Positions 51,139-58,857 of a stretch of DNA of 64,000 nt are shown piece by piece. The notes beneath the pieces are model-generated. The model was not told where the DNA came from. It did no database searches and saw only the letters and a list, made by a program, of their open reading frames with translations. Source of the DNA: Persephonella sp. KM09-Lau-8 (GTDB taxonomy: Bacteria > Aquificota > Aquificia > Aquificales > Hydrogenothermaceae); contig NZ_JNLL01000001.1 of assembly GCF_000703085.1 (NCBI RefSeq), positions 558,001 through 622,000 on the forward strand. The letters are read 5' to 3'. Every line of letters begins with the position of its first letter. Position 1 is the stretch's first letter. The translations under genes were made by a program, and so were the position numbers.

Positions 51139-51142
51139 TTTT

Positions 51143-52090
51143 CTACCTTATTGGATAATCTATTTTTCCTTCTAAGATAGCTATGTATTCTTCAATTCCC
51201 TTTTCCAGATTATACTTTGGAACAAAGCCAAGCTCCTCTTTTATTTTTCTCATATCTGCCTGTGTAAACTCCTGATAAAAATCGTAAGGGCAATCAAAAT
51301 ACTCAGGTTCAAAATCCGTTCCCAGATTTTTATTAAGCAAGGCAATAACCTCGTTAAACGACCTTGCTTCCCCTGAACCTACATTGTAGACGGTGGATTG
51401 AGGGGCTTCTTTTGCAAGGATTGTTGCGTCTACCGCATCCCTTACATAAACAAAATCCCTTTTTTGCTCACCCCATTTAAAAATTCTTGGCCTTTTATTT
51501 TTTTTCATTTGGAGATAAAGCTGATATATCATGCTGGCGAATTTACCTTTGTGTGCTTCCCCAGGACCATACACGTTGAAATATCTGACACCTACCACTT
51601 TCAACCCTGTTTGTTCAGAAAAATCACGGGCAATATTATCCATAATGTATTTTGAAAATGCATAAACATTTTCAGGAGATTTTTCCCTGTCTTCTGAAAG
51701 GGGAACCTTTTCTTTTACATTACCGTAAACTGAGGCTGAAGAGGCATAAACAACCGTAGCTTCCGAGTCCTCTGCCAGTTCAAGTATATTTTTAAAACCA
51801 TCAACATTTTTTCTCATCATAAGTTCTTGGTCTGTAACAGTTGTATCTGTAATAGATGCCATGTGGAAAATAAGTTCAGGCTGAAAATCATCTACTTTAA
51901 AAAATAATTCATCTGTTGATACATCACAGGCAAGGACTTCACCTTTGAATTTTTTTAGGTTTTTAAAGTTTGCACTGGAAAAATCATCAAGTATTAAAAT
52001 TTTTGCCTTGGGGTATCTTTCCTGAAGTTCAAGGGCGAGATTAGCACCGATAAAACCAGCACCGCCGGTTATTAAAATACTATTTACCAT
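51143..52090 (-). CDS. hldD: ADP-L-glycero-D-manno-heptose 6-epimerase (HldD)
   Basis: 315-residue SDR epimerase for LPS heptose. NAD-binding GGAGFIG at 9-15, catalytic Y143xxxK147 in NVYAFSKYIM, and HldD-specific KWGEQKRDFVYVRDAVDATI with DFYQEFTQADMRKIKEELGF near the C-terminus. It acts on the product pathway of GmhB encoded at 3633-4196. UDP-galactose 4-epimerases share the fold but lack the TQADM-like end. It has an ATG four bases after the thrB start region and is in the same direction. Confidence 0.9.
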   Translation of the reverse strand: MVNSILITGGAGFIGANLALELQERYPKAKILILDDFSSANFKNLKKFKGEVLACDVSTDELFFKVDDFQPELIFHMASITDTTVTDQELMMRKNVDGFKNILELAEDSEATVVYASSASVYGNVKEKVPLSEDREKSPENVYAFSKYIMDNIARDFSEQTGLKVVGVRYFNVYGPGEAHKGKFASMIYQLYLQMKKNKRPRIFKWGEQKRDFVYVRDAVDATILAKEAPQSTVYNVGSGEARSFNEVIALLNKNLGTDFEPEYFDCPYDFYQEFTQADMRKIKEELGFVPKYNLEKGIEEYIAILEGKIDYPIR

Positions 52091-52101
52091 TCACCTTACC
52101 T

Positions 52102-52554
52102 CTACACAGGTTCTATATAGAAAAGTTCCTGACCATATTCTACAGGTTGGCCATTTTCTACCAGAATTTTTACAACCTTTCCGTTTACATCACTTTCAAT
52201 CTCGTTCATAACTTTAAGGGCTTCTATAATACATAAAACCTGCCCTTTAGAAACCATATCCCCTTCCTCAACAAAAGGAGGAGCTCCAGGAGATGGTGCT
52301 CTGTAAAATGTTCCAACCAGTGGAGATTTTATAACGTGATATTTCTTTGAACCATCCTTCTCAACTTCAACTGTTGCAGGTGCTTTTATTTCCTCTTTTA
52401 CTTCTACTACTGGTTGAGGTGCAGAAACCACTTCTTTTTTAGGACCTACATACTGCTTTATTTTTATTCTCCCTTCTTCTGTTTCAAACTCAACCTCTTC
52501 TATTTTTGTTCCTTTAATTTTTTCAATAATTTCAAAAATAAGGTTCTTATCCAT
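52102..52554 (-). CDS. accB: Biotin carboxyl carrier protein of acetyl-CoA carboxylase
   Basis: 150 residues. A short N-terminal helical domain is followed by a Pro/Ala/Glu linker (about 40-65) and a C-terminal biotinyl domain. The acceptor lysine is K114 in [15 protein letters not shown]; the residue before it is Leu where most family members have Met. The [18 protein letters not shown] thumb motif is present. It carries CO2 between AccC and AccAD. Its gene is next to efp, a common order in bacteria, but accC does not follow. Confidence 0.93.
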   Translation of the reverse strand: MDKNLIFEIIEKIKGTKIEEVEFETEEGRIKIKQYVGPKKEVVSAPQPVVEVKEEIKAPATVEVEKDGSKKYHVIKSPLVGTFYRAPSPGAPPFVEEGDMVSKGQVLCIIEALKVMNEIESDVNGKVVKILVENGQPVEYGQELFYIEPV

Positions 52555-52567
52555 AATAAAACCCCTC

Positions 52568-53137
52568 TTAATTAACTCTTTCTATATACTTACCTGTCCT
52601 TGTATCTATTTTTATTTTATCCCCTTCATTTATAAATAATGGCACCTGAACAGTAGCCCCTGTGTCTATTTTTGCAGGTTTAAGGGTTGATGTTGCTGTA
52701 TCCCCTTTGAATCCTGGTTCTGTTTCAATTACTTCGTAAACAGCAGATTTTGGTAATTCTACGCCTATTGGTTGTCCTTTATCAAGGAAAATAAATACTT
52801 CCATTCCTTCTTTAAGGAATTGTGCTTCATCTCCTAAAACAGATGCAGGAACAGCAATCATGTCCCCTGTATTTGCATCTATGAACCAGTAAGAATCTCC
52901 ATCAAAGTATGAATAAGCCATCTGTCTTTGTTCAAAATCTGCCAGTTCAATGCTGTCAGAGGATTTGTAAGTTATCTCGATAACGTTTCCTGTTTTCATA
53001 TTTTTTGCTTTTACCCTTACAAATGCCTGTCCTTTTCCTGGTTTAACATGGTCATAATCCAGAACCCTGTAAGGCTGCCCATCATGAACAATGAACATAT
53101 CTTTTTTAATCTGGTTGATGCCGATTTTAACTCCCAT
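52568..53137 (-). CDS. efp: Translation elongation factor P
   Basis: 189-residue three-domain EF-P. The modification-site loop is [20 protein letters not shown], with the conserved Lys at its tip, then [20 protein letters not shown] and the C-terminal OB domain ending [13 protein letters not shown]. It rescues ribosomes stalled at polyproline. No epmA/epmB-type modification genes are nearby. It heads the efp-accB pair; the 5' end is divergent from thiL. Confidence 0.95.
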   Translation of the reverse strand: MGVKIGINQIKKDMFIVHDGQPYRVLDYDHVKPGKGQAFVRVKAKNMKTGNVIEITYKSSDSIELADFEQRQMAYSYFDGDSYWFIDANTGDMIAVPASVLGDEAQFLKEGMEVFIFLDKGQPIGVELPKSAVYEVIETEPGFKGDTATSTLKPAKIDTGATVQVPLFINEGDKIKIDTRTGKYIERVN

Positions 53138-53159
53138 TTATTCCTCCAGAATTTCAATT

Positions 53160-53186
53160 TTGACTTAAATAATTTTAGCATATAAT
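53160..53186 (+). promoter_or_regulatory. Sigma-70-type promoter for thiL
   Basis: TTGACT at 53160-53165 and TATAAT at 53181-53186 with a 15-base spacer (16 if TTTGAC is used). It is the best -35/-10 match I found and lies in the 81-base gap between divergent efp and thiL, 33 bases before the thiL start. Confidence 0.55.
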
Positions 53187-53218
53187 AGAAATCTTAAATA
53201 AAAGGATAGGTTTTGGTT

Positions 53219-54172
53219 GTGAATTTAAGAGATTTAGGTGAATTTGGCCTGATAGATAGAATAACAAAACTTTTAAAGGTAGATGACCCTCAGGTTATTG
53301 TTTCTTTTGGGGATGATTGTTCTGTTATAAAAACAGATAAAAAATTTTTACTTTTTAGCTCTGATATTCAGATTGAAAACCATCATTTTATAAAGGATAA
53401 AATTTCTCCTGAAGACCTTGGCTGGAAATTAGTATCTGTGAATGTAAGCGATATTATTTCTTGTGGTGGAAAGGCAAAATGGGGGTTTATATCTGTAGCA
53501 TTTCCCCCTGAAACATCTGTTGAATACGTTGAAAGACTTTATAAAGGTATTCAAGAAGCTTGTGATTACTACAATTGCAGCGTTATAGGTGGAAATACTT
53601 CTGCATCTGAGGAAATAATACTGGATTTATTTATTGTTGGGCAGACAGATAGACCTGTTTTAAGAAAAGGAGCACAGGAAGGGGATATTCTTCTTGTTTC
53701 AGGATATACAGGCTTATCCCGTGCAGGTCTTGAGCTTCTATTGATGGATAAAAATTATTATGAGGACTTTGAGGAAAGACTAATTAAAATCCATACAAAA
53801 CCTGTGGTTCCTGTGGAACTCTCAGAAAAAATAATGAGATATGCAAGCAGCTGCATAGACATTAGCGATGGGCTTGTTGCTGACCTTGGACATCTCCAAA
53901 AGGCAAGTGGTGTAAAAGTTATTATAGAAAAAGATAAACTCCCGATTCATCCAGACCTTGAAAGGTTTTGCCAGAAGTACAATAAAAGCCCTTACGACTA
54001 TATTTTGTATGGTGGAGAGGATTATCAACTTCTGTTTACAACCAAATCTGAAAATCTGAACCAGTTTGAAAATTGCTTTCAGATAGGATATGTGAAACAG
54101 GGAGAAGGTCTATTTTTAGAAGAAAATTCCAATTTGGAACCTTTAAAAACAGAAGGATTTCAGCATCTTTAA
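53219..54172 (+). CDS. thiL: Thiamine-monophosphate kinase
   Basis: 317-residue kinase making thiamine diphosphate from TMP. The N-terminal LGEFGLIDRI, ATP-binding FGDDCSVIKTDKKFLLFSSD, VNVSDIISCGGKAKWGFISV and GGNTSASEEI match ThiL; SSCIDISDGLVADLGHL and YGGEDYQLLF are the later PurM-like motifs. The GTG at 53219 gives MNLRDLGEFGLI, the usual start; the TTG at 53213 would add two residues. It has its own promoter and a compact 3' end facing the 95-aa gene. Confidence 0.92.
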   Translation: MNLRDLGEFGLIDRITKLLKVDDPQVIVSFGDDCSVIKTDKKFLLFSSDIQIENHHFIKDKISPEDLGWKLVSVNVSDIISCGGKAKWGFISVAFPPETSVEYVERLYKGIQEACDYYNCSVIGGNTSASEEIILDLFIVGQTDRPVLRKGAQEGDILLVSGYTGLSRAGLELLLMDKNYYEDFEERLIKIHTKPVVPVELSEKIMRYASSCIDISDGLVADLGHLQKASGVKVIIEKDKLPIHPDLERFCQKYNKSPYDYILYGGEDYQLLFTTKSENLNQFENCFQIGYVKQGEGLFLEENSNLEPLKTEGFQHL

Positions 54173-54175
54173 GTT

Positions 54176-54460
54176 TTAAAAAGCATACAGAAGGGTTTCA
54201 AAAATATCCGAAGTTATTTCAAATCTTGAAACCTCTTCATTCTGGACTTCTACAATAAGATACTCAAAATCTTTTTTCTGCGGATCTGTTGTGATTTTGT
54301 AGAAAACAAGGGTGGTTTCCTCCATTTCCCACACATCCAGAATACCAAAAATCAGTCTGCCTTCTTTTGCAGCTTCAGTAAGTTCAGGAACAGTATCTAT
54401 AACATGGATAATAAAAGGGAGATATTTCCTGTCCCTTTCTAAATTGGAATTATTTTCCAT
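54176..54460 (-). CDS. Hypothetical protein (94 aa), convergent with thiL
   Basis: 94-residue cytoplasmic protein, ATG at 54460 chosen because GGAGG lies seven bases upstream (a TTG at 54463 is also in frame). It has a central alpha-beta pattern with TLVFYKITTDPQKKDFEYLI and a C-terminal VEVQNEEVSRFEITSDIFET. No cysteines, membrane helix or named domain is visible. It ends three bases from thiL on the other strand. Confidence 0.72.
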   Translation of the reverse strand: MENNSNLERDRKYLPFIIHVIDTVPELTEAAKEGRLIFGILDVWEMEETTLVFYKITTDPQKKDFEYLIVEVQNEEVSRFEITSDIFETLLYAF

Positions 54461-54543
54461 CAAAAGACCTCCTGAAAGATTTTGTATTAATAAAACGAAT
54501 TTTTTAGGGGTTTTCTGACTTTTGAATGGTTTGAGAGAAAATA

Positions 54544-54566
54544 CAGGTGTCCAGAGCAGACACCTG
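54544..54566 (-). terminator. Hairpin terminator after parB
   Basis: CAGGTGTC and GACACCTG pair perfectly over 8 bp around a 7-base loop. On the minus strand it follows the parB stop and precedes TATTTTCTC, a modest T-rich tract. Confidence 0.7.
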
Positions 54567-54574
54567 CTTAAGAG

Positions 54575-55525
54575 TTACTCATATTTCTCAAGAAGTTTAT
54601 AGATTTCACTGAGCTTTTTGTTTATTGCTTTTTCTACTTTTATTTTTTCTTTTTCAGGCAGCTTTCTGTATAGCTCTGATACTCTTTTGTTTAGATCTTT
54701 GAAAGTTTCTTTGAATGGATTTTTAACTCTTTTTTCTGCTTCTTCCCCTAAGATTTCTTTTACCCTTTGTTGAACTTCTTTTTTGGTAAGACCTTTATCT
54801 ATTATTTCCTGTATAAGCTGTTCCATTTTTTCAGGTATATGTCTGAGTTTATTAACCTCTATTGCGAGACTGTAAGACCAGCCATATTTTCTGATGGCTT
54901 CTTTAATCTGAGGTGCAACATTCAGGATTTTTAGTCTTTCTATGAATGTTCTTAAGTTTGTACCTGATAGTTTCTGAAGGGTCTTTTCTATAATTTGTCC
55001 CTCTTTTCTTTCTTCTGGAGTAAGCTGTTTTACGTTGCCGGAAATATAATTAAATACTTTCCTTGCTATTTTGATTACTTCTTCTTTATCCTTGCCCAGT
55101 ATAAATGATAAATACTCCAGATGGGACATAAGTTTATCATAATCATTCAGGTCTTCTCTCTGGGCATTTTCAGAAATCATAAGGGCTAATGCCGTTTCTT
55201 CATCAACATCAAGAACAATTGCAGGAATTTTATCCTTTTTTAGATACTCGTAGGCTTTAAGACGAATATATCCGATTATTCTTTCATAACTACCGTCTTC
55301 AAGCTTTCTAACCACTATAGGCTGGGCAAGGCCATAGGCTTTAATATTTTCTGCCAGAGCTACAATTCTCTCAGGGCTTACATAACTTCGGTCATGGAAG
55401 CGGGGATTTTTTATTTTTGATATCTCTATTTCCTGTGGCTTTACTTCCTGTATTGTTTGTATTACCTTTTTTGCTTTTTGTGTTTTTGGTGTGTCAAGGA
55501 CATCTTCAAAAATTCCTAAATCCAT
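54575..55525 (-). CDS. parB: ParB-family partition protein with atypical GERR box
   Basis: 316-residue ParB/Spo0J-like DNA-binding protein. The N-terminal domain has VEPERI-like and EISKIKNPRFHDRSYVSPER, then the box that in chromosomal ParB reads GERRxRA is GYIRLKA at 85-91, lacking the first two residues important for CTP hydrolysis. ENAQREDLN (119-127) is close to the canonical ENLQREDL. The helix-turn-helix region and a C-terminal coiled coil follow (EAEKRVKNPFKETFKDLNKR). It pairs with ParA encoded immediately upstream. Plasmid-type or island-type rather than chromosomal ParB is possible. Confidence 0.85.
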   Translation of the reverse strand: MDLGIFEDVLDTPKTQKAKKVIQTIQEVKPQEIEISKIKNPRFHDRSYVSPERIVALAENIKAYGLAQPIVVRKLEDGSYERIIGYIRLKAYEYLKKDKIPAIVLDVDEETALALMISENAQREDLNDYDKLMSHLEYLSFILGKDKEEVIKIARKVFNYISGNVKQLTPEERKEGQIIEKTLQKLSGTNLRTFIERLKILNVAPQIKEAIRKYGWSYSLAIEVNKLRHIPEKMEQLIQEIIDKGLTKKEVQQRVKEILGEEAEKRVKNPFKETFKDLNKRVSELYRKLPEKEKIKVEKAINKKLSEIYKLLEKYE

Positions 55526-55538
55526 CTTACTGACCTCC

Positions 55539-56390
55539 TTATACCATTACAGTTTCAGGTAGATGAATTCTTCTAATAATTTCATCTGTGATATTTTCAA
55601 CGGCAAGGATAATATCCTTTTGGGCTCTTTTTTCCTTTTCTATGTAATCTCTAATTGAAATTCTTTTTCCTGCTGCTTCTGCCCAGGCAATTCTGTCTTT
55701 GATAGGTTCAAAGAATAACTCGTCGGAAGCGGTTTTGATAAAGTCATATTTTTCAAGTATTTCAGGAATGGTTTTCTTTAAGGAAGCAAGGACATCATTA
55801 TGTTCTCTAAGCCTTGGTTTATAAGCCACAGGAATAAATCCAAGTATAGACAAATCAAGCCTAAAGGTCATTACTGCCTGTATGACGGTCTGAAGTGTTC
55901 CTACCAGTCCGGTGGAATCAACAAAGGTTAATCTGGTTGGAACAAGGATATAATCACTGGCAGCTATAGTTCCAACGGTTAATGCTCCGCTATCGGCAGG
56001 AGAGTCTATCAAGACAAAATCGTATTCCTCTGCTATGCCTTTTTTGCCAAAACCACCTTTCAGGAAATTAGCCAGAACAAGCTCTTTTCCCATTCTTCCG
56101 CTTTCTGCTTCCTCTCTTAGACCTTGATTTGAGGGGATAAGGTCAAGGTTTTCTTTTACATTGACAGGGGTTACACCTTCATTTTCAAAAATATTTGTGA
56201 TGTCGTGTTCAGTATTAACAAACTCAGAAAGCCTGTTAAACCCAAAAAGCATAGTTTGTGTTCCCTGAGGGTCGTAATCAACTACCAGAACTTTGTATCC
56301 TCTTCTGGCAAGTTCATGTGAAATCGCATTGGTAAGGCTGCTTTTACCTGCTCCACCTTTTTGGTTAACAAGTCCAATAATTTTACCCAT
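55539..56390 (-). CDS. parA: ParA-family partition ATPase
   Basis: 283-residue deviant-Walker ATPase. KGGAGKSS at 11-18 is the Walker A, VDYDPQGTQTMLFG the A' region and FVLIDSPADSGALTVGTIAA the Walker B segment. There is no N-terminal helix-turn-helix, so it is the short ParA type. It moves ParB-bound DNA by nucleoid-linked gradients. It lies 13 bases upstream of parB. The 230-base gap upstream holds an array of TGTCTTA repeats that may control the pair. Confidence 0.93.
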   Translation of the reverse strand: MGKIIGLVNQKGGAGKSSLTNAISHELARRGYKVLVVDYDPQGTQTMLFGFNRLSEFVNTEHDITNIFENEGVTPVNVKENLDLIPSNQGLREEAESGRMGKELVLANFLKGGFGKKGIAEEYDFVLIDSPADSGALTVGTIAASDYILVPTRLTFVDSTGLVGTLQTVIQAVMTFRLDLSILGFIPVAYKPRLREHNDVLASLKKTIPEILEKYDFIKTASDELFFEPIKDRIAWAEAAGKRISIRDYIEKEKRAQKDIILAVENITDEIIRRIHLPETVMV

Positions 56391-56410
56391 TTCCCACTCC
56401 TTAAAAGTAT

Positions 56411-56473
56411 TGTCTTAGAAGATATTTCGGCAGAAAATTCATTGTCTTAAATCTAAGACAGAAAATTGTCTTA
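56411..56473. promoter_or_regulatory. TGTCTTA repeat cluster upstream of parA
   Basis: TGTCTTA occurs at 56411-56417, 56443-56449 and 56467-56473, and its inverse TAAGACA at 56454-56460. The central pair forms an 18-base palindrome with 7-base arms and AATC between (56443-56460). The start-to-start spacings of the direct copies are 32 and 24 bases. It lies 20-85 bases before parA, the normal place for a ParA/ParB autoregulatory operator or a parS-type centromere. Confidence 0.6.
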
Positions 56474-56620
56474 GATTGGAATTAAACAGGTACTTTTATA
56501 AACAAGCTGTTAAAGGTTTTTTTATCTCAATTGAAAAATCTTCCGTAAGATCGGTATGAATCTAAAAGTGCATGAAGAAGATACACTAAAATAAATTAAA
56601 TATGAGGCAAGTTACTATAG

Positions 56621-57049
56621 TTAATCTTCAATTGCATTTACAGTGATATAATCTTTTTCATCGTTTAATATAGACTCTATTACTTGAGGAAGACCTTCAG
56701 TATAATCTGAATTGGAGGAAAAAGCCATAGCCACAATCTTAACAGCCTCTTCTACCTTATCTTTTTCTAGTAATTTATCTGTTAAATTAATTGCCCATTC
56801 TAATTTTATTAAATTATCTTGTGCTTTTTTCTCTATAATATCAAATATTATCCTTTCTGCAGTTTTGATTTTTAATACTTTTTCTCCGTGTTCTTTCTCA
56901 ATCTGCTCTCTTTTAGTTTTTTCTTTTATGTATACAGCCACCACTTCCATAATAGATGAGAAATGATTTTCAGGTATGTTGGATATAGCCTTTGAAACTT
57001 TTTCCAAATCAAACTTTTTAACAAGTTCTAAAGCTTCTTTTTTGCTCAT
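56621..57049 (-). CDS. Hypothetical helical protein (142 aa), third gene of unknown operon
   Basis: I do not recognise the family. It is fully helical with heptad-like spacing (EALELVKKFDLEKVSKAISN and LIKLEWAINLTDKLLEKDKV) and no signal, membrane helix or cysteine. Its ribosome site is AGGAGG six bases upstream. It lies 85 bases after the 124-aa gene and ends 230 bases before parA. Given the shared orientation it probably belongs to the same transcript as the two upstream genes. Confidence 0.7.
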   Translation of the reverse strand: MSKKEALELVKKFDLEKVSKAISNIPENHFSSIMEVVAVYIKEKTKREQIEKEHGEKVLKIKTAERIIFDIIEKKAQDNLIKLEWAINLTDKLLEKDKVEEAVKIVAMAFSSNSDYTEGLPQVIESILNDEKDYITVNAIED

Positions 57050-57134
57050 TTAAAACCTCCTAAAAGTTATTTTGCAATATTAATTAACGATTTGGAGGCT
57101 ATATTTCTGACATTTAGTTTGATTTTTATCTATC

Positions 57135-57509
57135 TTATCTAAAGGGGGCTTTTGCAAGCAATTCTATATCTTTTTGGGTTATAGTGGACTGTTTCATCAC
57201 TGTTTCAAATATTTTCAGGAAAATAGGCAAAAGTCCAGGATCATCTATATATTTATCTATTTTTTCTAGTAAATGATCCAATTTTTTATTTTTTTCTATA
57301 CGTCTATTCTTACCGACTTGTTCAATAATGTTTTTTTGGACCTCTGCCAATAGTTTTATAGTTTGAATTTCTTTTTCTATTTTCAGTCTTTTAGTTTGTT
57401 CAAGTTGCTGGATTTTTCTTGATTCCAAATATTTATTCAATATTTGGGCATAAACATCAATTGCATTTTTAGAATTAGAAAGTTTTGCTATTTTAAATAA
57501 GTGTTTCAT
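57135..57509 (-). CDS. Hypothetical helical protein (124 aa), second gene of unknown operon
   Basis: 124 residues, basic and fully helical with a coiled-coil centre (YLESRKIQQLEQTKRLKIEK and IQTIKLLAEVQKNIIEQVGK). The C-terminal ITQKDIELLAKAPFR is conserved-looking but unidentified. It begins one base after the stop of the 311-aa gene, with AGGAGG inside that gene's last codons, so it is translationally coupled. It may be the partner or immunity-like protein of the 311-aa protein. Confidence 0.7.
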   Translation of the reverse strand: MKHLFKIAKLSNSKNAIDVYAQILNKYLESRKIQQLEQTKRLKIEKEIQTIKLLAEVQKNIIEQVGKNRRIEKNKKLDHLLEKIDKYIDDPGLLPIFLKIFETVMKQSTITQKDIELLAKAPFR

Positions 57510-57510
57510 T

Positions 57511-58446
57511 TTACCTCCTAGAATTCTCTTTTAAAGGGTTATCCATTAGATTTTTCAAAGTTTCTGTTAGATAAATGACAGTAAGTAATTTTTTCTCAAT
57601 CTTTACATGAGAGGATTTTCCCTTTATAAGTTCTTCAAGCTCAGTAAGATTAAATAATAATCTATATCTCAGCTGTAGAAATCTATTTTTATAATCTTCA
57701 ACTTCTTGTATATACTTCTCTATGATTTTTATCTGAATATTTAATTTTTCTATAGCTATTCTGACCTGTTTTTCATACTCTTTTGCAGAAGTTAAATATT
57801 TCTCACTTATAATATCGGCTCCTATTCCCAGAATAGCAACTGCAGGAGCAATAGCAATTCCACTTAAAACTATCGTTCCACCCGCTATTCCAAATCCACC
57901 TGCAGCAAGAGAACCACCACCTAAATAAGATAACAGAGCATTAGTATATGCTGCTCCTGATAATGAAGATAAAGCTGTTCCTGTTGAAGCCTCTCCTACA
58001 GCTGTTGCAACCGCTACAGTTCCACTTGCAGATAAAACTCTACCTATAGTGGCTGTTCCTACTGTCTTTAGTGCATTAAGAGCAATTTCTATCTTATTTG
58101 CATATGTATTAATTTCTGAAATATGAATACTTATTTCTTCAACAGCAATAGAAAGCTTTGTATATTTTTCGATATTAATTTCCTTTTTAAGTAAAGCAAC
58201 TACTTTAGCAAGTTTTTTAAAATCGCTTTTGTAAACATTCAAGTAAATATTGTCAAGTTCCGTAAGTTTATTTTGGAGCTTATTTTGCATTTTTTGGAAT
58301 TCTTGAGTTACGTTATTTACTCTTTCTTCAAACTTTTCTATAGTGTTTTTTGCTTTTTTAAACTTTTTATAAGCTTTTATTCCTTTATAGGAACCTGTAG
58401 CTGTTCCTGCAGCTATAACTAATCCTCCTAAAATTAGAGGTATCAT
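57511..58446 (-). CDS. Glycine/alanine-rich membrane protein with long coiled coils
   Basis: 311 residues. The N-terminus (MIPLILGGLVIAAGTATGSY) is a hydrophobic helix, then long coiled coils at about 30-125, a Gly/Ala/Ser-rich hydrophobic block at 128-210 and a second coiled coil to 300. The block contains GTALSSLSGAAYTNALLSYL and GGGSLAAGGFGIAGGT, a recurrent pattern in bacterial proteins I recognise only as uncharacterised, consistent with a helical hairpin that inserts in membranes (glycine-zipper-like). It is the first gene of a three-gene operon with AGGAGG before its start. It may be a pore-forming effector; this is inference. Confidence 0.72.
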   Translation of the reverse strand: MIPLILGGLVIAAGTATGSYKGIKAYKKFKKAKNTIEKFEERVNNVTQEFQKMQNKLQNKLTELDNIYLNVYKSDFKKLAKVVALLKKEINIEKYTKLSIAVEEISIHISEINTYANKIEIALNALKTVGTATIGRVLSASGTVAVATAVGEASTGTALSSLSGAAYTNALLSYLGGGSLAAGGFGIAGGTIVLSGIAIAPAVAILGIGADIISEKYLTSAKEYEKQVRIAIEKLNIQIKIIEKYIQEVEDYKNRFLQLRYRLLFNLTELEELIKGKSSHVKIEKKLLTVIYLTETLKNLMDNPLKENSRR

Positions 58447-58857
58447 TTACTTACCTCCTAACTTTAATTTCTGTATTTATTAACTTTAAATTCTCTTGAT
58501 TTCTGACTTTTCATCTTATCTTTGAAAATTAAATATTCTCGAATAAATTTCAGGAAAAAAATCCGGTTGAGACTAAAAATTTCTGAATGGGAACTAAAGA
58601 ATGCATTTAATTTCATTGAAGGTAAAATTCTTAACTGGCAGACATTTTTTCTTTTTGTACTATTTGCAATTGCTATTTCATAGATTTCCGAAATTTGTCA
58701 TTTGTATTATCCCAATTTATATTCAATTTTTAACAGGATTTTGATAGTTATCAATGCTAATTTTTATAGAAAATTATAAACTTATTTTAAGATTACTAAC
58801 AGACATTTACCTTGTATGGTTTATTTTTTTTCTACATTTCCAACATCTAACATAAAG
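58447..58857. other. 411-base non-coding gap between unknown operon and CRISPR genes
   Basis: No open frame of useful length occurs. It holds the promoter region for the 311-aa gene and the 3' flank of the csx1-like gene. A segment at 58566-58594 begins GTTGAGAC and ends GGGAAC, resembling a single CRISPR repeat in outline, but it has no second copy. No tandem repeats, terminator hairpin or tRNA is visible. Confidence 0.6.

Noticed and set aside
58447-58857. Searched for a CRISPR array next to the cas genes
   Set aside because: No repeat of 25-37 bases recurs at regular spacing here or anywhere else I looked in the window.
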